Source: JAWXTS01 sp044433305 (GTDB lineage: Bacteria > Bacteroidota > Bacteroidia > Bacteroidales > Rikenellaceae). From it: a stretch of DNA of 14,029 nucleotides. The notes under the pieces are model-generated. The model searched no databases and had not been told where the DNA came from. It was given only the letters and a program-made list of their open reading frames with translations. The translations under genes were made by a program, and so were the position numbers. Location: NCBI GenBank assembly GCA_044433305.1, contig JAWXTS010000042.1, positions 1-14,029 of the forward strand, given 5' to 3'. Position 1 is the stretch's first letter. Each line of letters begins with the position of its first letter. This document shows positions 7,973 to 13,272 of the stretch, piece by piece.

Positions 7973-8626
7973 CTATACAACTTCTATTATTTCGTCTATA
8001 TCTAGACGCGACTTGGGCAGTGAGGCGTTGAAGTCTGCATCAGAGCGGTAGCCAATGGCGACTATAAAGGATGCAGTAAAGCCTTTTTCTAGGAGTCTAA
8101 ATTCTTGGTTTAGCACCTTTGTGTAGCAACCCTCCATGGGCAGAGCATCTAATCCCAAGGCTGCCACCCCAAGCAGGAAGTTGCCCAGATTAAGATATAC
8201 CTGTTTCTCGAACCAGTGTTGTTGGTCCTTGAGGTCGTACTTGTGCATATCGGCAAAGATGCCGCGTCCAGTGTGGTTCTGAGCCTTGAACTCGGGAGAG
8301 GCAAAACGACCGTCCTTATCTTCCTTGTCTGATAGGTGGTCCATATACTCGCTGTTGGCACAAACGCGCGTTGCGAAGATAACCACGGCCGAAGCATCTA
8401 GCACCTTCTGTTCGTTGAACCTGAAGAAGCCCGTCGTGGCCTTTGCAATTTTAGATTTGCTGGCCTCGGACTCTGCAATAATAAAATGCCATGGTTGGAT
8501 ATTGGTTGACGAGGGAGACTTTTGCAGCAGGGTCTTCACCTTGTCCATGGTCTTTGTGTCAATCTTTTTTGTCGGGTCAAACTCCTTTGTCGAGTAGCGA
8601 CGCTCTAGTACTTTGATAATGTCCAT
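7973..8626 (-). CDS. nfsB: Oxygen-insensitive NAD(P)H nitroreductase (NfsB type)
   Basis: FMN-dependent enzyme that reduces nitroaromatics, quinones and possibly pteridines with two-electron steps, in the cytosol. Its 217 aa equal the length of E. coli NfsB as I remember it, and residues align position by position: the FMN-binding R10, S12 and K14 (RRYSTK), PSSTN at 38-42, QPW at 44-46, N71 and K74 (NEQK), the active-site phenylalanine F124 (IFADMH), PMEG at 163-166, and K205/R207 (LPKSR) at the C-terminus. This is much closer to the enterobacterial enzyme than the generic small nitroreductases common in Bacteroidota. It would be the activator of nitro-prodrugs such as metronidazole-like or nitrofuran compounds (inference from the family). 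It is separated from the next gene upstream by a terminator. Confidence 0.9.
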   Translation of the reverse strand: MDIIKVLERRYSTKEFDPTKKIDTKTMDKVKTLLQKSPSSTNIQPWHFIIAESEASKSKIAKATTGFFRFNEQKVLDASAVVIFATRVCANSEYMDHLSDKEDKDGRFASPEFKAQNHTGRGIFADMHKYDLKDQQHWFEKQVYLNLGNFLLGVAALGLDALPMEGCYTKVLNQEFRLLEKGFTASFIVAIGYRSDADFNASLPKSRLDIDEIIEVV

Positions 8627-8689
8627 TGCTTGTTTTTTATGATTATTAAACCACTATTGCAAGCCTTGTGCCTTTTGTTGATGGACATT
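8618..8689 (-). promoter_or_regulatory. Inverted repeat pairing the nfsB leader with its start codon
   Basis: In the direction of nfsB, the upstream segment AATGTCCAT (8689-8681) is a perfect 9-base complement of the ATGGACATT that begins the coding sequence (8626-8618), with a 54-base spacer. If the transcript starts upstream of 8689, the initiation codon could be masked by pairing. No TAnnTTTG box was found that fixes the transcription start, so the role is uncertain. Confidence 0.3.
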
Positions 8690-8701
8690 TATATAAAAAA
8701 G

Positions 8702-8734
8702 AACGACTAACAAACCGTGTGCTTGTTAGTCGTT
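8702..8734 (-). terminator. Terminator after the ABM-domain gene
   Basis: A perfect 12-bp stem (AACGACTAACAA with TTGTTAGTCGTT) has a 9-base loop. On the minus strand it is followed by C then six T residues (8700-8695), the arrangement of an intrinsic terminator for the gene ending at 8744. A shorter T-rich tract on the other side could give weak plus-strand activity. Confidence 0.85.
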
Positions 8735-8743
8735 TCTTTTAAT

Positions 8744-9037
8744 CTAGTAAATCTCTTTCACTTTCAGGACTTCAAAGGCTGCTGTTTTGCCATCTATTGT
8801 CTCAACAAGTTTTTTGAAGTGGTCGCTGCTCTCGTGAATATCAAGGTCTTCTTGTGATTTCCAGTGCTCGAAGATAACATATTTTAGAGGTTCTTTAAGG
8901 TCTTGGTGTAGCACGTATGATATGTTGCCTTCTTCTTTGCGGGTGTTGTCAACAACTTCTTTTAGTGCCTCGAATATCAACTCGTTATACTGACTTTTTG
9001 CAGTTATGACAGCAGCAATTTTTAGTTCTTTTTCCAT
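8744..9037 (-). CDS. ABM-domain protein, putative quinol monooxygenase (YgiN-like)
   Basis: A small 97-aa protein with the ferredoxin-like alpha/beta pattern of the antibiotic biosynthesis monooxygenase (ABM) superfamily. It opens with a beta-strand (LKIAAVITAK) followed by a helix (ELIFEALKEVVDNTRKEEG) ending in the family's typical EEGNISYVLHQD turn. The strand KYVIFEHWKSQEDLDIHESSDHFKKLV (about residues 52-78) has the conserved E-x-W and the H-x-x-S-x-H-F segment near the cofactor-free pocket. Such proteins oxidise quinols or similar aromatics, or act on autoinducer-like compounds; the substrate here is unknown. It is divergent from an SDR with promoters back to back and is followed by its own terminator. 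Confidence 0.72.
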   Translation of the reverse strand: MEKELKIAAVITAKSQYNELIFEALKEVVDNTRKEEGNISYVLHQDLKEPLKYVIFEHWKSQEDLDIHESSDHFKKLVETIDGKTAAFEVLKVKEIY

Positions 9038-9069
9038 TTTAATAAATTTTAATATCTATGTTTGTTCGA

Positions 9070-9077
9070 CAAAGATA
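9070..9077 (-). promoter_or_regulatory. -7 box for the ABM-domain gene
   Basis: The minus strand reads TATCTTTG, an exact TAnnTTTG match, 32 bp before the ATG at 9037. No convincing TTG was seen at the -33 distance. It is part of a 116-bp divergent promoter region. Confidence 0.5.
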
Positions 9078-9122
9078 ATGCAAAAAAATGAGTCTTGATT
9101 CACCGTTTCCCATAAATTTTAA

Positions 9123-9130
9123 TACATTTG
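9123..9130 (+). promoter_or_regulatory. -7 box for the YdfG-like dehydrogenase
   Basis: TACATTTG is an exact TAnnTTTG match located 23 bp before the ATG at 9154. A -33 TTG is not clear (the nearest is at 9095-9097, 25 bp away). Its position inside the longer frame that opens at 9088 is evidence against that earlier start. Confidence 0.5.
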
Positions 9131-9153
9131 TGTTAATAAATTACATATATAAT

Positions 9154-9915
9154 ATGAAAAAGATAGCAATGATTACGGGGGCAACCTCTGGAATTGGAGA
9201 GGCAACGGCACAACGCTTTGCCCGTGAGGGTTATAACTTGATAATCACAGGCCGCAGGGCTGATAGGCTTGATGCTCTTAAAGAGTCTCTTGAGGCAAGC
9301 TCAGGAGCTAGAGTGTTGGCTCTTAACTTTGATGTTAGAAACCGCGCCGAGTGTGAGGCTGCTGTGGAGTCTATACCTCAGGATTTCCGTACCATAGACG
9401 TGCTTGTAAATAATGCTGGCTTGGCTTCAGGCTTGGAGCATATCGAGCTTGGTAATCCAGATGATTGGGACGCTATGATAGACACAAATGTCAAGGGACT
9501 TATGTATATTACGCGTGTAGTGTCTAAGATTATGATAGATAATGGTCGTGGCCATATCATAAATTTAGGTTCTATTGCAGGTACTCAGGCCTATGAGAAT
9601 GGTGCTGCCTACTGTGCCTCGAAACACGCTGTGCACGCTTTGAGTCAAGGTATGAGAATAGACCTACTTAAGAAAGGAATCAAGGTTACTGAGGTGCGCC
9701 CAGGTATGGTTGAGACCGAGTTTTCGGTGGTTCGCTTCCATGGTGACAAGGCCAAGGCTGATGCCGTTTATAATGGTGTTAAGCCGCTTGTAGCCGAGGA
9801 TATAGCCGAGACAATCTATTGGGCCGTGTCGCTACCAGCTCATGTAAATATCGACGATATAGTAATGACCCCTGTTGCGCAAGCCAACGCCTACTATACT
9901 CATCGCAGTAATTAA
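9154..9915 (+). CDS. Short-chain dehydrogenase, YdfG-like (3-hydroxy acid / serine dehydrogenase family)
   Basis: NADP-dependent classical SDR of 253 aa. The cofactor motif TGATSGIG is at residues 8-15 and is followed by GRR at 33-35, basic residues that fit NADP preference. NNAG is at 86-89, the catalytic Ser at 140 and Y153-x3-K157 complete the active site. The C-terminal half has the YdfG-type features RPGMVETEFSVVRF and LPAHVNIDDIVMTPVAQA, which point to the E. coli YdfG subgroup that oxidises L-serine, L-allo-threonine or 3-hydroxypropionate and reduces malonic semialdehyde; the true substrate cannot be read from sequence. The start at 9154 gives the normal MKKIAMITGA beginning; an upstream in-frame ATG at 9088 precedes the promoter box and is rejected. 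It is divergent from the ABM gene. Confidence 0.87.
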   Translation: MKKIAMITGATSGIGEATAQRFAREGYNLIITGRRADRLDALKESLEASSGARVLALNFDVRNRAECEAAVESIPQDFRTIDVLVNNAGLASGLEHIELGNPDDWDAMIDTNVKGLMYITRVVSKIMIDNGRGHIINLGSIAGTQAYENGAAYCASKHAVHALSQGMRIDLLKKGIKVTEVRPGMVETEFSVVRFHGDKAKADAVYNGVKPLVAEDIAETIYWAVSLPAHVNIDDIVMTPVAQANAYYTHRSN

Positions 9916-9916
9916 A

Positions 9917-10018
9917 TAGATAAGGGGATGACTACAATTAAAGTGCCCCCGAAAAGTTAGATAAAAACTTTTCGGGGGCACTTCACAATGTTACTTGTTG
10001 GTCATTCCCTTTTATCTA
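9917..10018. repeat. Nested palindrome, first module
   Basis: A perfect 18-bp inverted repeat (arms 9941-9958 and 9966-9983, loop AGATAAA, G/C core GTGCCCCCG) is enclosed by a second, imperfect pair of arms: TAGATAAGGGGATGAC (9917-9932) and GTCATTCCCTTTTATCTA (10001-10018), which pair with a 2-base bulge. Neither the inner nor the outer stem is followed by a T-run on the plus strand, so this is not a textbook terminator, although it sits right after the dehydrogenase stop codon and may still stop transcription. The motif AGATAA recurs in the outer arm and the inner loop. Confidence 0.7.
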
Positions 10019-10143
10019 AGGATGGATAAGAAGTATTTAACTGCAACGTTCTGGTTTTTTGTCCTCCGCAGCATACTTATGCGTATGTGAGGACAGGACA
10101 GGAAATATAGTAAGGCAGCAGGTGAGTGCTTATTACCCATCCT
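10019..10143. repeat. Nested palindrome, second module
   Basis: This module starts at the very base after the first one ends. The outer arms AGGATGGATAAG (10019-10030) and CTTATTACCCATCCT (10129-10143) pair over 12 bp with a 3-base bulge. Inside, GTCCTC (10061-10066) pairs with GAGGAC (10089-10094), and CATAC (10072-10076) with GTATG (10083-10087), making a central hairpin. A T6 run lies before, not after, this hairpin on the plus strand. The two modules fill the whole convergent gap between the SDR and the flavin reductase. A MITE-like remnant or a structured RNA are both possible. Confidence 0.55.
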
Positions 10144-10149
10144 CTTGCT

Positions 10150-10662
10150 TTATTCTCTTACATAGCAATTCTCAATGACAGCCATATACATCTTGTGCAC
10201 GCCGCCGCGAGTGTAGCAGTTGCTGAAAATCTCTTGGTCTATAAAATCGTCCTTGCTCATGTTGTGCCCATAAATCTTGCGGCACTCAAGCACCATGCGC
10301 GCTTGGCTAAAAGCAGGGTTGCCTTTTTCGGTGAAGATAGGGCTGAGACCTGCCTCGGCGACCTTGTCGCAGTCGCGGCCAGAGACCTTGCCAAGTAGTG
10401 CTAGGGCCTCGCGCTGAGAGTCACCAAAGAACGAAAGAGTGAAGCAGTCAGACTCCTCAACAAAATCGAAAGTGTAACGCTCGGGGCGCACAAAGATGGT
10501 AGCTATGGGCTTGTTGGCATAGAAGCCTATCGAACCCCAGTTGGCTGTCATGGTATTAAACTTGTCGCTGTCGCCCGCGCTAATAAGCATCCATTCCTTG
10601 CCTATTAGTTTAATCATATTGTCGTCAAGCTTTGCTGGCTCGACTATTTTATAGTTTTCCAT
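10150..10662 (-). CDS. Flavin reductase family protein (FMN-binding split barrel)
   Basis: A cytosolic flavoprotein of 170 aa. The flavin-binding segment NTMTANWGSIGFYANKPIA (residues 36-54) and RPERYTFDFVEE (59-70) are the standard signatures of the flavin-reductase-like/flavoredoxin group widespread in anaerobic Bacteroidota, which carry FMN and pass electrons or reduce free flavin. LSFFG (76-80) and the later GKVSGRD (91-97) also fit. Its partner is unknown. The start is 12 bp after the end of the AbgT transporter gene, so the two are probably one transcript, with the redox protein second. The gene ends 7 bp from the second palindromic module, where its transcript presumably stops. Confidence 0.82.
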   Translation of the reverse strand: MENYKIVEPAKLDDNMIKLIGKEWMLISAGDSDKFNTMTANWGSIGFYANKPIATIFVRPERYTFDFVEESDCFTLSFFGDSQREALALLGKVSGRDCDKVAEAGLSPIFTEKGNPAFSQARMVLECRKIYGHNMSKDDFIDQEIFSNCYTRGGVHKMYMAVIENCYVRE

Positions 10663-10674
10663 AATTATGTTGTT

Positions 10675-12198
10675 TTATAGATTTACCAAGTGTAGAGGTG
10701 CATCTGGACCCAGTGAGATACCTAGGTACAGCCATATCACTACGAAGATAGTCCACGAAACAAGGAACGCAAGGGAGTAGGGCAGCATGGTAGATATTAT
10801 GGTGCCCAAGCCTGATTCGGGTCTATATTTCTGGAAGTAGACTATGATAAGCGGAAAGTAAGACATCATAGGGGTTATGATGTTTGTGGTGCTGTCGCCT
10901 ATTCTGTATGCACACTGTGCCAGCTCGGGCGTGTAGCCAAGCATCATAAACATAGGCACTACGATGGGTGCTAGAAGCAACCACTTTGCACTTGCCGAGC
11001 CAATAACAAGGTTGGTCATGGCCGAGAAAAGTATGGTCATAAGAACCAAAGGTATAAGTCCCACGTTCAGGCTCTGAATAACGTTCACACCTTTTATGGC
11101 TATCACCATGCCAAGGTTGCTGTCGTTGAACCATGATATGAACTGTGCTGCAAAGAACACTAGCACAAAGTACGAGGTCATGCCGCTGATGCTGCTGTTC
11201 ATGTTGTTTAGTATGTCCTTAGATGATGTGAACTGCCTGGTGATAAAGCCATAGACAAGACCGCTTGTGGCTGCGATGAAGAACAGCAGGGCTACGAATC
11301 CGCGGAACACCACCGACTTGAATACCGAGTTGGTTTGGATGTCGCGAAAGAAGCCGTCCTTAGGCACTACGCCGTATGCCAGTATTGCAATCCATGCTAG
11401 TATGGTTATTGAGGCCCACATTAGACCTTTCTTCTCTAATGGAGTAAGCGGCTTAAGAGGTTCTATGGCCACAGCTCCGCTATAACTGCCAAGGCGTGGC
11501 TCTACAACTTTGCTAGTCACTATTGTGCCCACGGCGGCGATAATTACAGTCGACACGCACATAAAATAGTAGTTTGATAGAGTGCCCACAACATAGCTAG
11601 GGTCTACGATTTCGGCTGCTGTGGTTGTAATGCCCGAGAGTAGAACATCTGTGCTTGATACTAAGAGGTTGGCTGAGAATCCACCCGACACACCAGCAAA
11701 GGCTGCTGCCATGCCTGCCAGAGGGTTGCGCCCTAGGGAGTGGAATATAACACCACCGATGGGAATAACTAGGATATAACCTATGTCAGAGGCGAGGTTT
11801 GAAACGATACCCGTCATGACAATCATGAAGGTCACGCTTGTGCCCTGTATGCGTGAGAGCATGGCTACTATGGCGGCTCTAATGAGTCCGCTGCCCTCGG
11901 CAATACCTACTCCGAGCATGGCCACGAAGACTATGCCTAGAGGGGCAAAGCCCGTGAAGTTGGTGGCTAGGGTGAGCAGGATGTTGTGTATTCCCTCGCG
12001 CGAAAGCATGTTTTTTACGGTAATCACCTCTCCGCTGCTTGGGCTTATGCCGCCCCAGCTCAGTGCGCTGCCTAGTGCCGATACTAGCAGAACAAACAAG
12101 GCTAGCATAGCAAATAGGTAAGTTGGTGCGGGAAGAGCGTTACCTACTCGTTCTACTGATGATAAAAAGCGATCTAGGATCGTTGTTTTTTTGTTCAT
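10675..12198 (-). CDS. AbgT-family transporter
   Basis: An inner-membrane protein of 507 aa, close in length to E. coli AbgT. From the ATG at 12198 it begins MNKKTTILDRFLSSVERVGNALPAP, the standard AbgT opening. Several hydrophobic helices follow. The family signatures FTGFAPLGIVFVAMLGVGIAEGSGLI (81-106), GVSGGFSANLLVSSTDVLLSGI (169-190, with Asp184) and GDSTTNIITPMMSYFPL (434-450) form the re-entrant, substrate-binding hairpins. The E. coli member takes up p-aminobenzoyl-glutamate, a folate breakdown product; MtrF and YdaH export sulfonamides and p-aminobenzoate. Import versus export cannot be decided here, and no abgA/abgB hydrolase is adjacent, which argues mildly against a dedicated catabolic import role. 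An in-frame TTG eight codons earlier lies in the promoter box and is rejected. Confidence 0.85.
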   Translation of the reverse strand: MNKKTTILDRFLSSVERVGNALPAPTYLFAMLALFVLLVSALGSALSWGGISPSSGEVITVKNMLSREGIHNILLTLATNFTGFAPLGIVFVAMLGVGIAEGSGLIRAAIVAMLSRIQGTSVTFMIVMTGIVSNLASDIGYILVIPIGGVIFHSLGRNPLAGMAAAFAGVSGGFSANLLVSSTDVLLSGITTTAAEIVDPSYVVGTLSNYYFMCVSTVIIAAVGTIVTSKVVEPRLGSYSGAVAIEPLKPLTPLEKKGLMWASITILAWIAILAYGVVPKDGFFRDIQTNSVFKSVVFRGFVALLFFIAATSGLVYGFITRQFTSSKDILNNMNSSISGMTSYFVLVFFAAQFISWFNDSNLGMVIAIKGVNVIQSLNVGLIPLVLMTILFSAMTNLVIGSASAKWLLLAPIVVPMFMMLGYTPELAQCAYRIGDSTTNIITPMMSYFPLIIVYFQKYRPESGLGTIISTMLPYSLAFLVSWTIFVVIWLYLGISLGPDAPLHLVNL

Positions 12199-12219
12199 AT
12201 TATGATTTTTGATATTCGG

Positions 12220-12227
12220 CAAAGATA
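12220..12227 (-). promoter_or_regulatory. -7 box of the AbgT-flavin reductase transcript
   Basis: The minus strand reads TATCTTTG, exactly TAnnTTTG, 21 bp before the ATG at 12198. Transcription would start near 12213, giving a leader of about 15 nt. The match decides the start codon, because the longer in-frame TTG at 12222 falls inside this box. No clear -33 TTG was found. Confidence 0.55.
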
Positions 12228-12377
12228 GTAAATAAAATTGGTAAATTGTGATTAACTTTGTAAAGCTATGTTAGGCATGGGCTCGTTTGTTTGTCGTGCG
12301 GTGCTTGGTCGTACCTGTAAGGAGAACATTCGAGTGCCGTGCCTTTTTTGTGGTTCATATCTGGCAAACACCAAACC

Positions 12378-12435
12378 ATATATAACACCAACCCCCTATA
12401 ATATTTATGAAAATAGAATAGGGGTCTGTATATAT
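12378..12435. repeat. Imperfect long hairpin downstream of licD
   Basis: The outer arms ATATATAACA (12378-12387) and TGTATATAT (12427-12435) pair with one bulged A. The inner arms ACCCCCTAT (12391-12399) and ATAGGGGT (12418-12425) pair with one bulged C. The whole gives about 17 bp. It starts 20 bp past the licD stop on the minus strand and may end the polysaccharide transcript, but a clean T-run does not follow it. Confidence 0.4.
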
Positions 12436-12455
12436 TCTGATTAAAGCGCGTGGGC

Positions 12456-13253
12456 CTATCGGCGAAAGACCTTAAATTTATGTCCCGAAGAACGTTTGTT
12501 CTCTGGGGGTAGTTGCATGTAATCGCCATAAACATTGGTAAGATATTCTTTGTAGCCAACAGGGGCGTCGTATTGCTTGCCCTCAAAGTCGACTTTCACG
12601 CTAGATGAAAAAAGTTCGGCACGGCAAATCTCACGCTTACCATAGCCCCAAACCACAATGCCTTTATAGTCTGTATTGGTATTGTTGTACTTGCAGCCCA
12701 CACGTGTAAGTGAACGACAAAGAGCTGAAACTGACATAGGCAAAAGAAAGATGCGTGCTATTAGGTGGACTATCGACTTTAGAATCCTATGACGATTAAA
12801 GCGCAATCTCTTAAGTCGCATGCACTTACGTATGAGTTTGATACGAGAAATAAGTCGAGAGCGGCTGCGACGCTCATTAGGAATATTGTCGATAGGGAAT
12901 ATATCTATATTTACACCCAGATGGCTGTTCTTGTCGGTGTACTTAAGCTCTGTACACAATGTATGATTATCGGATACCTTGATAAAAGGGTAGACATAGT
13001 CTTTGAACTTGGTGTGCTCTAGAATCGTCATGTCCTTGTGAGTGAACTCTGCTGATAGCCTTTGATAGTCATCTCGTAGCATCATAATGTCAATGTCATC
13101 ATCCCAAGGAATATAACCCTTGTGGCGCACGGCACCAAGCAATGTTCCTCCGCACAGAAAATAACGTATATTATTGGCGTCACAAAACTCAACAATGGCA
13201 TCTAAGATTTTGATTTGTAATGCACGTATTTCGCTGATAGTTAACTCTTTCAT
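12456..13253 (-). CDS. LicD-family phosphotransferase (candidate ribitol-phosphate transferase)
   Basis: A nucleotidyltransferase-fold protein of 265 aa from the LicD/fukutin family, which moves phospho-alcohols (phosphocholine, ribitol phosphate, others) from CDP carriers to surface glycans. The fold's signature FLCGGTLLGAVRHKGYIPWDDDIDI is at residues 32-56: GG-T at 35-37 and the metal-binding acidic cluster DDDID at 51-55. The C-terminal YKEYLTNVYGDYMQLPPENKR segment is the usual LicD end. A basic stretch with a hydrophobic segment at about 130-185 could associate with the membrane. The gene starts 19 bp after the CDP-alditol enzyme ends, in one transcript; that partner makes ribitol phosphate more likely than choline as the group transferred (inference). 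Codon use looks like that of its neighbours. Confidence 0.86.
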   Translation of the reverse strand: MKELTISEIRALQIKILDAIVEFCDANNIRYFLCGGTLLGAVRHKGYIPWDDDIDIMMLRDDYQRLSAEFTHKDMTILEHTKFKDYVYPFIKVSDNHTLCTELKYTDKNSHLGVNIDIFPIDNIPNERRSRSRLISRIKLIRKCMRLKRLRFNRHRILKSIVHLIARIFLLPMSVSALCRSLTRVGCKYNNTNTDYKGIVVWGYGKREICRAELFSSSVKVDFEGKQYDAPVGYKEYLTNVYGDYMQLPPENKRSSGHKFKVFRR

Positions 13254-13272
13254 TATAAATTATTATATGTCT

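Larger units (their letters stand above)
12199..12455. other. Intergenic region between licD and the AbgT transporter
   Basis: This 257-bp gap holds the AbgT -7 box, a plus-strand TAACTTTG box (12253-12260) followed by a 58-codon cysteine-containing frame (12268-12444), and an imperfect hairpin at 12378-12435. No gene with recognisable similarity was found on either strand. Confidence 0.5.

Noticed and set aside
9088..9153. A 22-residue extension of the YdfG-like dehydrogenase
   Set aside because: It includes the -7 box at 9123-9130 and has no SDR similarity; the Rossmann motif needs only a few residues before it, as from 9154.
9941..9983. A simple intrinsic terminator for the dehydrogenase gene
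   Set aside because: The stem is perfect and well placed, but no T-run follows on either strand and it is nested in a second pair of arms, so I describe it as a palindromic element instead.
12199..12222. An eight-codon longer AbgT protein from a TTG
   Set aside because: The TTG is part of the -7 box TATCTTTG; the ATG at 12198 gives the usual MNKKTTILDRF beginning.
12266..12586. A 106-codon minus-strand frame overlapping the end of licD
   Set aside because: It overlaps the conserved LicD C-terminus in another frame, has no recognisable domain and lacks a promoter of its own.
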